From contig DAINRO010000023.1 in assembly GCA_036741795.1 (NCBI GenBank), positions 1-31,523 of the forward strand: a stretch of 31,523 bases of DNA, given 5' to 3'. The DNA is from DATKKM01 sp036741795 (GTDB lineage Bacteria > Chloroflexota > Dehalococcoidia > SM23-28-2 > RBG-16-64-32). The translations under genes were made by a program, and so were the position numbers. Below are positions 15,975 through 23,041 of this stretch, one piece after another; position 1 is the stretch's first letter, and the number at the start of each line of letters is the position of its first letter. Under the pieces are notes generated by a model. That model had not been told where the DNA came from, ran no database searches, and saw nothing but the letters and a program-made list of their open reading frames with translations.

Positions 15975-16322
15975 ATGACACGGCCAATAGTTCATTTCGA
16001 GATACGCGGGCGAGACCCCGCGCGACTGCGTGAGTTCTACACAGAACTATTTGGATGGAAGATCGATGCGAGCAACGCCATGGGGTACGGGTTCATCGAA
16101 GGGGGCGAGGGCGGCCCGGCGGTCATAAATGGCGGAATCCTTGGAGGAGACCAGCCCAGGATGGTCATCTACGTGCAGGTGGCGGATCTTGGGGAGACCC
16201 TGGCGAAAGCTGAGGCCCTGGGCGGACGGCGGGTGATGGAACGGATCGACATTCCGGATCGCCCATCGATCGCGCAGGCGGCCGATCCGGAGGGCAACAT
16301 CATCGGACTGGTGCAGCAGTAG
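15975..16322 (+). CDS. VOC-family (glyoxalase/bleomycin-resistance) protein
   Basis: A 115-residue single-domain protein. IVHFEIRGRDPARLREFYTELFGWKI at the N-terminus, a central VQVADLGETLAKAEALGGRRVME, and DPEGNIIGLVQQ at the end are the classic VOC beta-alpha-beta-beta-beta layout, with likely metal ligands His7 and the Glu of DPEGN. VOC proteins can be lyases, isomerases, dioxygenases or binding proteins, and nothing here picks one. GAGGG lies 6 nt before the ATG. It is divergent from argF, and the regulatory interval for the next gene starts just after its stop. Confidence 0.8.
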   Translation: MTRPIVHFEIRGRDPARLREFYTELFGWKIDASNAMGYGFIEGGEGGPAVINGGILGGDQPRMVIYVQVADLGETLAKAEALGGRRVMERIDIPDRPSIAQAADPEGNIIGLVQQ

Positions 16323-16370
16323 GGAGACGCGGACTCTGTGCTCAAGGAACGCCAGGTTGAGCGCAACTGC

Positions 16371-16400
16371 TTGAGTTAAATCTTGAGTTAGTGTTACTAT
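16371..16400 (+). promoter_or_regulatory. Promoter candidate for the orphan leader
   Basis: TTGAGT at 16371-16376 and TACTAT at 16395-16400, 18 nt apart, fit a sigma-70-type promoter moderately well. The segment CTTGAGTTA occurs twice here (16370-16378 and 16382-16390), 12 nt apart. Transcription would start just ahead of the S-box-like fold. Confidence 0.45.
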
Positions 16401-16410
16401 GACACTAACT
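16386..16410. promoter_or_regulatory. Palindromic operator enclosing the -10
   Basis: AGTTAGTGT (16386-16394) and ACACTAACT (16402-16410) are perfect 9-bp inverted repeats around a 7-nt centre, TACTATG, that contains the proposed -10. A dimeric repressor bound here would block polymerase. The sequence could alternatively form a hairpin, but its position on the promoter favours an operator. Confidence 0.5.
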
Positions 16411-16415
16411 GAATA

Positions 16416-16507
16416 ACCGTGAAGAGCGTGGTAGGGGGACTGGCCCGATTACCCACGGCCAACCGAAGGAACGGTGGCAAAGGCAGCCCGAAAGGGAACG
16501 ACGAGGT
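16416..16507 (+). ncRNA. S-box-like (SAM clan) riboswitch candidate
   Basis: The core GGGGGACTGGCCCGAT (16434-16449) closely matches the diagnostic S-box segment. A fold like SAM-I can be drawn: P1 ACCGTG/CGAGGT (16416-16421, 16502-16507, one mismatch); P2 CGTGG/CCACG (16427-16431, 16453-16457); P3 GCC-A-ACCG/CGGTGGC (16458-16465, 16472-16478) with the same single bulged A as in S-box P3; P4 CCC-GAAA-GGG (16487-16496). In P3 the usual GGC/GCC is swapped to GCC/GGC, a pairing-preserving change. An intrinsic terminator follows 39 nt later. I infer a SAM-sensing or variant-ligand attenuator; covariance-model scoring was not possible. Confidence 0.5.
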
Positions 16508-16545
16508 CGCAGCGAGGCGACAAACTGGAAAGTAAGTGCTCGCGC

Positions 16546-16575
16546 GGCCTCCCTGACCGGGGGGCCTTTCTTTTT
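16546..16575 (+). terminator. Intrinsic terminator / attenuator
   Basis: GGCCTCCC (16546-16553), loop TGACC, GGGGGGCC (16559-16566), then TTTCTTTTT: a strong 8-bp GC-rich hairpin with a U-tract. It lies between the S-box-like fold and the next start codon, so it fits a transcription-attenuation platform. GCGAG (16512-16516) and CTCGC (16539-16543) could form a competing stem. Confidence 0.8.
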
Positions 16576-16600
16576 AGGGCCGGAGAAAGGAGCGAGATGA

Positions 16601-16942
16601 ATGGAACAGGTGACTAACGCCACTCACGAAGGAAAGCATGACCTGCTGCCCGAGGATGGCCCGGCCGAAGACCTCTATTGGCAGGTGGTGCCCATCTGGT
16701 CTGGAGAATCCCACGATGACCTGGCCAAGCGACTCGGAGAGGAGTACGGCTGTGGCTACGCGCTAGGGTTCGAGGAGGGGATTGTCATGGCAATGCTCCG
16801 GCCGGAGTGGGCGCAAGGGTTCTATTGCAGGCTAAGAGAGCATTACCTGACCACGCACACGCCAGAAGATCTGCAATCGTGGGAACGGAATGCCGACGAG
16901 ACGACACGAACTATCCCGATACATCGCCTCTCACCAGAGTAA
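16601..16942 (+). CDS. Orphan 113-residue protein under leader control
   Basis: I do not recognise this protein. It is soluble, acidic and rich in Glu and Trp; no membrane segment, signal peptide or metal-binding cluster is visible. The central part (HDDLAKRLGEEYGCGYALGFEEGIVMAMLRPEWAQGFYCRLREHYL) looks helical with a Gly-rich turn. AGGAG (16588-16592) lies 8 nt before the ATG, so translation is well supported; a competing ATG at 16597 opens only a 6-codon frame. The long regulated leader upstream argues that it is a real, controlled gene. It ends 93 nt from the convergent hpt fusion. Confidence 0.7.
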   Translation: MEQVTNATHEGKHDLLPEDGPAEDLYWQVVPIWSGESHDDLAKRLGEEYGCGYALGFEEGIVMAMLRPEWAQGFYCRLREHYLTTHTPEDLQSWERNADETTRTIPIHRLSPE

Positions 16943-17035
16943 TCCGTCCATCCGCCGCATGGCCTTGGCGCGCGCCCTCCGCTGCCTCTACAAAAGCAAA
17001 GGAGTCCATGTGAAAGCAGCGCCAGGTCGTGCGCT

Positions 17036-18226
17036 TCAGGGGAGAAGGTCGTGCTTCAGGGTGCCGATGAAGGGGAGGTTCCGGAAGCGTTCGTGGAAGT
17101 CCAGACCGTATCCCACGACGAATTCGTCCTGAATCTCGAATCCAACGTAGTCGATCGGAACGTTGACGAGGCGCCGCGCCTCCTTGTTGAGGAGGGTGCA
17201 CACCTTTACGGAAGCTGGCTTCTTGGTCTGCAGGTACTCGATGACGTGGTTGAGGGTCATCCCCGTGTCCACTATGTCCTCCACGAGAAGGACGTCGCGG
17301 CCCTTAATGTTCAGTTCGAGGTCCTTGAGGATGCGCACGGCGGCATGTCCGTTGCCCTCGTACGACGAGACGGACATAAAGTCGATTGAAGTGGGCAGGG
17401 AAATCTGACGCATGAGGTCTGAAGCGAAGCACATTACGCCCTTCAGCACGCCGACCAGAACCGGCTCTTTGTCGGCATAGTCCTCGCTGATCTTCTCACC
17501 CAGCTCCACGACACGCTCCTGCAACTTGACCGCCGGAATAAGAACGCGGTCGATATCCGGAACCTGGCTGGGTGAGATGGCGCCGTATCCGTACTTGGTG
17601 AGGAGGCGGAGGTAGTCCCGCTTCTTCAGCATGATAATGTTGGTGTCGGGGTACAGCTCCTGGAGTTGGCGCATCTTGCGGTTCTTCTCTGCGGTGAGGC
17701 CTGACTTGAGCGTGGTCAGTTCGACGAAGAGGTCGAGGTCGGGCAGGTAGAAGTCCGGCGTGAAGGCTTCGTTTACGTGACCGCGCTCCCAGCGCAGAGG
17801 GAAAGACCGAGGTTCGTATTGCCAGGCGATTCCGTAAAAGTCGAGGATGCGGGCGAATTCGTACTCGGCGTTGTGGGCGAAGGGCGCCGGGACATCGGTC
17901 GGGGCACCAGTGACGGGGATGCGGGGCCGCCGTGGTGCGACTGTTGGCTTTGCATCGTCGTAGGCGGCCGAAGGTTGTGGCGTAATCTTCTTGCGCGACG
18001 CAGCCTGACTGCGGGATCGAGTACGAGGTGCCGGGAGGGTGTCGACGGTTAGATCGCCGGAGTTTCCGGGGGAGGAGCGTCGCCTGGTGGCTGGCCTTGC
18101 CGGCTGCGGCGGTGGGTTGATGGCGCCTGAATCAGCCTGGGGCGGAGCGCCCTCGGCTTCGTGCTGTGGCGGCGCGTCTGCTCGCGGCCTGGATCTGCGC
18201 CGCGAAGCAGTCTGAATGGGTGCCAT
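17036..18226 (-). CDS. hpt: Nuclease-fold-like domain fused to hypoxanthine phosphoribosyltransferase
   Basis: A 396-residue, three-part protein. Residues 1-115 are a Pro/Arg/Ala-rich, probably disordered arm. Residues 118-215 resemble a PD-(D/E)XK/Vsr-like fold: AEYEFARIL, FTPDFYLPDLDLFVELTTLKS (155-175) and a YPDTNIIMLKKRDYLRLL strand-helix. The final Lys of ExK reads Thr (ELT), so nuclease activity is doubtful. Residues 225-396 are a full Hpt: LKG (261-263), PRPP loop VEDIVDTGMTL (315-325) and VKVCTLLNK, which would convert hypoxanthine or guanine to IMP or GMP. ATG 18226 has no Shine-Dalgarno site; TAGAAT lies 8 nt upstream. The link between purine salvage and the first domain is unexplained. 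Confidence 0.85.
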   Translation of the reverse strand: MAPIQTASRRRSRPRADAPPQHEAEGAPPQADSGAINPPPQPARPATRRRSSPGNSGDLTVDTLPAPRTRSRSQAASRKKITPQPSAAYDDAKPTVAPRRPRIPVTGAPTDVPAPFAHNAEYEFARILDFYGIAWQYEPRSFPLRWERGHVNEAFTPDFYLPDLDLFVELTTLKSGLTAEKNRKMRQLQELYPDTNIIMLKKRDYLRLLTKYGYGAISPSQVPDIDRVLIPAVKLQERVVELGEKISEDYADKEPVLVGVLKGVMCFASDLMRQISLPTSIDFMSVSSYEGNGHAAVRILKDLELNIKGRDVLLVEDIVDTGMTLNHVIEYLQTKKPASVKVCTLLNKEARRLVNVPIDYVGFEIQDEFVVGYGLDFHERFRNLPFIGTLKHDLLP

Positions 18227-18340
18227 CTGGGGCCATTCTATCGCCCGTACCTGTCAAATGCTATGGCCTCTATCCATTTCTTTTCCACATTTGTGGATTG
18301 TTGCCTGAGTCGTCACCTACCCTCTAGGATTTCTAACACC

Positions 18341-19156
18341 ATGCCCTACGCAACGATCGACGGCGCCGAACTCTATTACGAGGTCCACGGCAAGGGATTC
18401 CCACTGGTCTTCGCTCATGGCGCGGGAGGCAATCACCTGAGCTGGTGGCAGCAGGTGCCGGCGTTCCAGAAGGAGTTTACCTGCATCACGTTCGACCACC
18501 GCGGCTGGGGGTTGTCGACAGATCCGGATGATCTTGGCCCGGCTGCGTTCGCCGCGGACCTTGGCAGGCTGCTCGACTACCTGGAGTTGGACCAGGCGTT
18601 CCTTGTTGGCCAATCAATGGGCGGTTTCACCTGCTTGAACTTCCTGATGGCGCAGCCTGAGCGGGTCAAGGGGTTGGTGATGACGAATACCTTTGCCGGC
18701 ATGCGCCGCGAAGTGTGGTTGGCGTCTGGCGAGGCGGAACGGAAGGACGCTCATGAGACGTGGGAGCGGAGGCGCACGACGGGCGTGAAACGGGCGCTGG
18801 CGCGTGACTTCTCGTCAAACCGGGTAGCCGAGACCTTCCTCTACAAGCAGATAAGGCTGATCAACGAGAACGGTCCGAACCGGCTCCAGGCGGACGGCCA
18901 GGTAATGCGGTTGCGAGCGCTGGAACGCGCCCCCGATACAAGCGCGAGCAAGGAAGCCCTGGCGGCAATCGGGACTCCCGTTTTGTTCGTCGGTGGTGAG
19001 CACGATGAAGTGATGCCGGTGCCCTTGATGCGCGTCGCAGCGGCGCTGATACCTGGCGCCCGGATCGAGGTTGTACCGAATACGGCCCATTCCGTCCACT
19101 TCGAGGCGCCCGAGGAGTTCAACCGTATCGTGGGTGACTTCATTCGTGCCCTGTAA
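18341..19156 (+). CDS. Alpha/beta-fold hydrolase
   Basis: A 271-residue protein. HGAGGNHLSWW is the oxyanion-hole region, VGQSMGG the nucleophile elbow with Ser, GGEHDEVMPV the acid-bearing strand, and NTAHSVHFEAPEEFN the catalytic His, so the triad is complete. The substrate is unknown: relatives include esterases, haloperoxidase-like and meta-cleavage-product hydrolases. ATG 18341 is used, with AGGAT about 10 nt upstream; an in-frame extension to 18161 would run over the divergent hpt start. It leads a run of four same-strand genes, though it is 78 nt from the next. Confidence 0.85.
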   Translation: MPYATIDGAELYYEVHGKGFPLVFAHGAGGNHLSWWQQVPAFQKEFTCITFDHRGWGLSTDPDDLGPAAFAADLGRLLDYLELDQAFLVGQSMGGFTCLNFLMAQPERVKGLVMTNTFAGMRREVWLASGEAERKDAHETWERRRTTGVKRALARDFSSNRVAETFLYKQIRLINENGPNRLQADGQVMRLRALERAPDTSASKEALAAIGTPVLFVGGEHDEVMPVPLMRVAAALIPGARIEVVPNTAHSVHFEAPEEFNRIVGDFIRAL

Positions 19157-19194
19157 CACAGCGTAAGCGAGTTATGTTCTAGGAATTGGGAGGA

Positions 19195-19224
19195 GTGCGC
19201 CTGTTTCCACCAGGCACGGCGCAC
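19195..19224 (+). promoter_or_regulatory. Hairpin in the leader of the dehydrogenase gene
   Basis: GTGCGCC (19195-19201) pairs with GGCGCAC (19218-19224); an alternative inner pairing CCTG/CAGG is also possible. It sits directly before GAGGG and the ATG at 19235, with no T-tract, so it might affect translation or mRNA stability. The rest of the 78-nt spacer shows nothing clear. Confidence 0.35.
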
Positions 19225-19234
19225 GAGGGACCAT

Positions 19235-20332
19235 ATGGCTGACACTAATTTTGGCGATTTCTCGGGCGAGACCCTGCAGGGCAAGCAGGCGCCGTGGAAT
19301 GTCGAACGACTCCTGGACCAGGACAAGATTCGCACGGTCCATTTCGGGATCGGCGCTATCGGCGCGCGCACCGTCAAGGCCTGCCTGACAAACCCGGAGA
19401 TCGAGGTGGTCGGCGCGATCGACGCTCATCCGTCGAAGACAGGCCGCGACCTCGGCGAAGTCACAGGAGTTGGCCATTCACTCGGCATCCCCATCCAGTA
19501 CGACGCAGACAGGCTTCTCAGAGAGGTCTACGCCGACGTCATCGTCCACTGCACCGGTTCGTCGCTCACCGAAATCTACCCCCAGTTGATGTCAATCATT
19601 TCCGCGGAGAAAAGCGTCGTCTCAACGTGCGAGGAGCTCTCCTTCCCCTGGGCCCGATACCCAGACATCGCACAAAAGCTCGACCAGAAGGCCAAGGAGA
19701 GTGGCGTCCGCATCCTGGGAACTGGGATCAACCCCGGCTTCGTCATGGACACGCTGCCGCTGGTGATGCTCAACGCGGTCCACACCCTTCGGGCGATAAA
19801 GGTGGAACGAGTCGTCGACCTTGCGCAACGCCGCATCCAGTTACAGCGGAAGGCCGGCGTCGGCCTTAGCGCCCAGGGCTTCAAACAGGGGGTCGCCGAC
19901 GGAGCGGTCGGGCATGTCGGACTTCGCGAATCGCTGATGCTGATCGCGGACACGCTTTACTGGCGGCTGGAGGATGTAACCGAGACGATCGAACCGGTGC
20001 TGGCCCGCGAGCGGGTGAAGTCCGACGTCTTCAGCATCGACAAGAACTATTCCATCGGACTCAAGCAGTCCGTTCGCGGCATCAGCAACGGCAAGGAAGT
20101 GATCAGGCTGGACCTGGAGATGAGCCTTGGCGCGCGCGACCCTCGGGACAGCATCATCATCGACGGTGATCCGCCCGTCCGGGTGAACATCCCCGGAGGC
20201 ATCCAGGGCGACGAGGCGACGGCAGCGGTGGTCGCCAACTGCGTGCCCGCGGTGGCGCGAAGTCGAATGACGGGCCTCCTGAGCATGCGCGACCTCCCGA
20301 TGCTCCCCTACTACCGCCCCCGCTCCGGATAG
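19235..20332 (+). CDS. DapB-like amino-acid dehydrogenase (2,4-diaminopentanoate dehydrogenase type)
   Basis: A 365-residue protein with an N-terminal Rossmann domain (FGIGAIGARTVKACL, then VVGAIDAHPSKTGRDLGEV) like dihydrodipicolinate reductase, followed by VIVHCTGSSL, KSVVSTCEELSFPW and GTGINPGFVMDTLPL. This arrangement is typical of the DapB-like family that includes 2,4-diaminopentanoate dehydrogenase of ornithine fermentation. It would oxidise or deaminate an amino acid with NAD(P); the exact substrate is not clear. GAGGG lies 5 nt before the ATG. The aminotransferase gene follows after 39 nt and a permease after that, so an amino-acid breakdown unit is likely. Confidence 0.75.
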   Translation: MADTNFGDFSGETLQGKQAPWNVERLLDQDKIRTVHFGIGAIGARTVKACLTNPEIEVVGAIDAHPSKTGRDLGEVTGVGHSLGIPIQYDADRLLREVYADVIVHCTGSSLTEIYPQLMSIISAEKSVVSTCEELSFPWARYPDIAQKLDQKAKESGVRILGTGINPGFVMDTLPLVMLNAVHTLRAIKVERVVDLAQRRIQLQRKAGVGLSAQGFKQGVADGAVGHVGLRESLMLIADTLYWRLEDVTETIEPVLARERVKSDVFSIDKNYSIGLKQSVRGISNGKEVIRLDLEMSLGARDPRDSIIIDGDPPVRVNIPGGIQGDEATAAVVANCVPAVARSRMTGLLSMRDLPMLPYYRPRSG

Positions 20333-20356
20333 CGAGTTCGGCCACGCCACCTCCGC

Positions 20357-20365
20357 TGCTAGAAT
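20357..20365 (+). promoter_or_regulatory. Extended -10 with start 6 nt downstream
   Basis: TGCTAGAAT fits an extended -10 (TGnTAnnnT). It lies 6 nt before the GTG start of the aminotransferase gene, there is no Shine-Dalgarno site, and no -35 is evident. A leaderless transcript starting at the GTG is the simplest reading. Confidence 0.45.
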
Positions 20366-20371
20366 GCAGCC

Positions 20372-21712
20372 GTGACCATCGTTGACGACTACATCCGCCT
20401 ACACCCGGCGTCCGCCAAGCTCTACGAGGAGTCCGCGCGCGTCTTCCCTTCCGGCGTCACCCACGACATTCGTTATGTCACCCCCTTCCCGATCTTCGTC
20501 GAGCGCGCCTCGGGCAGCCGAAAGTGGGACGCGGACGGGAACGAGATCATCGACTATGTGATGGGGCACGGCGCCCTGTTCATGGGGCACGCCCATCCCA
20601 CGATCACTCAGGCGATCGTGGAGCAGGCGCCTCTGGGCACCCACTACGGGTCCAACCACAGGGGAGAGATCGAGTGGGGTAGCCTCGTCAAGGACCTCGT
20701 CCCCAGCGCCGAGGAAATCCGCTTCACCAGCTCCGGCACCGAGGCGACCCTGATGGCTCTGCGCCTCGCCCGCGCCTACGCCGGCCGCGACAAGGTCCTG
20801 AAGTTTGATCACCACTTCCACGGCTGGCACGACTACGTAGCCGGCGGCCGCGCACCGGAAGCCGAAGGGCCAACCTCGCCGGGAGTGCCCGCTGCCACGA
20901 CATCGAACACGGTCAGCGTGCCGCAGGGCGATATCCAGGCCGTCGAGGAGCGACTCGAGCAGGGGGACGTCGCGGCGGTGATACTGGAGCCCACGGGCGC
21001 GTCGTGGGGCAAGTTGCCTCTGCCGCGTCAGTTCCTGGCCGACCTCCGGGTCGCGTGCACCCACAACAACACGGTCCTGATCTTCGACGAGGTGGTGACC
21101 GGCTTCCGGGTCTCCCCCGGGGGAACGCAGGCCCGCTTCGGCGTCATCCCCGACCTCACTACCCTGGCCAAGATCCTCGCCGGCGGCATGCCGGGCGGCG
21201 CGGTCTGCGGCAAGAAGGAAGTCGTGTCACTGATCGAGTTCAGGGACGGAGACTGGAACGCACGCAACCGTATACAGCACCCGGGCACGTTCAACGCCAA
21301 CCCCGTGTCCGCCGCCGCTGGCTCGGAGATGCTGCGGCTGGTCAGGTCCGGCGAGCATCACACCTACGCGGATGGGCTCAACGCAAGATTGGTCAAGGGC
21401 ATGAACCGGGCAATCGGGGATGCAGGCATTCCGGGCGCCGTCTACGGCCTCGCGTCGTACTTTCACATCACGCTGGGCAAGGAGGTCCCTCAGCCAACCG
21501 GTGGCGTGGAATGGCCCGTCTCAACACCGCCTCCAGGCATGACTGCGCCCGTGCAGGCTGGGCTCAAGCGAGCGATGCTGAACCACGGCATTGACCTCAT
21601 GGGCGGAGCAGGCGGATTCGTCTCGGGCGTTCACACGGCCGACGACATCGACCAAACGATTGCAGGTCTTGGCTCCGCCATTCGCGCTATGCAGACAGAC
21701 GAAGTCCTCTGA
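20372..21712 (+). CDS. Class III aminotransferase, glutamate-1-semialdehyde aminomutase-like
   Basis: A 446-residue PLP enzyme. The N-terminal FPSGVTHDIRYVTPFPIFVERASGSRKWDADGNEIIDYVMGHG is the hallmark of the glutamate-1-semialdehyde aminomutase group; FTSSGTEATLMALRLARA binds PLP phosphate, LIFDEVVTGFR carries the PLP-pyridine Asp, and LAKILAGGMPGGA carries the Schiff-base Lys. Its position between an amino-acid dehydrogenase and an amino-acid permease, far from other haem genes, suggests a catabolic aminotransferase rather than HemL. It starts at GTG 20372, probably leaderless. Its stop overlaps the proposed permease start (CTGA). Confidence 0.87.
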   Translation: MTIVDDYIRLHPASAKLYEESARVFPSGVTHDIRYVTPFPIFVERASGSRKWDADGNEIIDYVMGHGALFMGHAHPTITQAIVEQAPLGTHYGSNHRGEIEWGSLVKDLVPSAEEIRFTSSGTEATLMALRLARAYAGRDKVLKFDHHFHGWHDYVAGGRAPEAEGPTSPGVPAATTSNTVSVPQGDIQAVEERLEQGDVAAVILEPTGASWGKLPLPRQFLADLRVACTHNNTVLIFDEVVTGFRVSPGGTQARFGVIPDLTTLAKILAGGMPGGAVCGKKEVVSLIEFRDGDWNARNRIQHPGTFNANPVSAAAGSEMLRLVRSGEHHTYADGLNARLVKGMNRAIGDAGIPGAVYGLASYFHITLGKEVPQPTGGVEWPVSTPPPGMTAPVQAGLKRAMLNHGIDLMGGAGGFVSGVHTADDIDQTIAGLGSAIRAMQTDEVL

Positions 21713-23031
21713 CCGATCGACCGTCGACAGATGGCGCTCGCCCGGACCTGGAGAGCGGGCAACTACGCAAGACCCTCGGCTTTTGGCAGGTCACTGTCAG
21801 TGGCGTTGGGATCGTCATCGGAGCGGGTATCTACGTACTGATTGGCCCGGCAACCGCTGAGGCCGGAGCGGCGGTGTGGATAGCGTTTATCGTTGCTGCG
21901 GCACTCGCGGCGCTGACCGGACTCAGTTATGCGGAACTTGCCGGAATGTTCCCGTCCGCCGGTGCCGAGTACGCTTTCGCTCGCAACGCTTTCAATGAAC
22001 TGTCAGCTTTCCTGATCGGGTGGCTCATGGTATCTGCCAACGTGATTGCGGCGGCGGCCGTGGCAATCGGCTTTTCGCACTACGCGCGGCATTTCGTCGA
22101 CCTCGATCAACAGGTCATCTCCTCGGTATTGATCGTTGTGCTTACCGGAATCATTGCGGGCGGCATCCAGAGATCCATATGGCTATCCGTGGGACTGGTG
22201 GTGCTCCAGGTAGGCGGACTACTACTCGTGATTATCGCGGGTGCGCCACACCTCGGTGACGTCTCGCTCGTGGAAGGGGCAACTGTCTCCGGGGTCATGG
22301 GGGCCGCGGCCCTCGTGTTCTTCGCTTTCATCGGGTTTGACGAAATCGTCACTCTTTCCGAGGAAACCCGTGATGCATCGCGAACGATTCCCCGCGCGTT
22401 GCTTACTGCACTCGCAATCTCAACAACGCTATACGTCCTCGTAGCGATTGCCTCGGTAAGCGTCATTGGTGCGGAAGCGATTTCGGAATCCGACACGCCG
22501 CTTGCGCTCGTCATCGGTCACAATTGGGGGGATAATGCGGAGGACATAGTCGCGTTTATCGCGCTGGCATCGACGTTCAACACATCGCTGCTAATCCTGA
22601 CCGCCGCCTCTCGGCTCCTCTATGGAATGTCCCGTGGAGGCTCACTTCCGCGTGCGCTGTCGATTGTGACACCCGTAACGCGCGCCCCCGCAGTCGCCGC
22701 AGTTCTTTCAGGAACCGCCGCCGTCGCGTTCACGCTCGTCGGTGACCTCAGTCGGGTTGCCGCGGTCACAGACTTCGCGGTCTATGCCATCTTTATCGCG
22801 GTGAACGCCGCGCTAATCACGCTGCGCTATCGCATGCCCCAGGCTACCCGCACGTTCTCGACACCGATGTCGTTAGGCCGAACCCCGGTGCTCCCCGTCC
22901 TGGGTGGCATCATGGCCGGAGTCATGATGACTCAACTTGAATGGCAGGCGTGGGTCATCGGCGGAGCGGTTCTAGTGGTCGGACTCATGATCTGGGTAGC
23001 CATCCCGATGGACGCGACCGACAGCGCGTGA
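21709..23031 (+). CDS. APC-family amino-acid permease with probable CTG start
   Basis: About 440 residues and some 12 membrane helices. Conserved sequence begins well before the first standard start codon (GTG 21874): LRKTLGFWQVTVSGVGIVIGAGIYVLIGPA, the canonical first helix of APC permeases, is encoded from 21763. No ATG, GTG or TTG exists in this frame between the previous stop (21592-21594) and 21874, so I place the start at CTG 21709, in a CTGA overlap with the aminotransferase stop; CTG 21748 is the alternative. Other hallmarks are FPSAGAEYAFARNAF, FFAFIGFDEIVTLSEETRD and RLLYGMSR. It should import an amino acid or polyamine for the enzymes upstream. A sequencing error is a possible other explanation. 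Confidence 0.8.
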   Translation: MTDRPSTDGARPDLESGQLRKTLGFWQVTVSGVGIVIGAGIYVLIGPATAEAGAAVWIAFIVAAALAALTGLSYAELAGMFPSAGAEYAFARNAFNELSAFLIGWLMVSANVIAAAAVAIGFSHYARHFVDLDQQVISSVLIVVLTGIIAGGIQRSIWLSVGLVVLQVGGLLLVIIAGAPHLGDVSLVEGATVSGVMGAAALVFFAFIGFDEIVTLSEETRDASRTIPRALLTALAISTTLYVLVAIASVSVIGAEAISESDTPLALVIGHNWGDNAEDIVAFIALASTFNTSLLILTAASRLLYGMSRGGSLPRALSIVTPVTRAPAVAAVLSGTAAVAFTLVGDLSRVAAVTDFAVYAIFIAVNAALITLRYRMPQATRTFSTPMSLGRTPVLPVLGGIMAGVMMTQLEWQAWVIGGAVLVVGLMIWVAIPMDATDSA

Positions 23032-23041
23032 GCCAGCTGCG

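Noticed and set aside
16440..16490. Signal-recognition-particle RNA
   Set aside because: GGCAAAGGCAG only superficially resembles the SRP core; the tetraloop and symmetric loops are missing, while the S-box pairing fits better.
16999..17014. AAAGGAG followed by ATGTGA as a minimal start-stop frame
   Set aside because: A good ribosome site with an immediate stop is suggestive, but it lies in a convergent spacer with nothing to regulate downstream.
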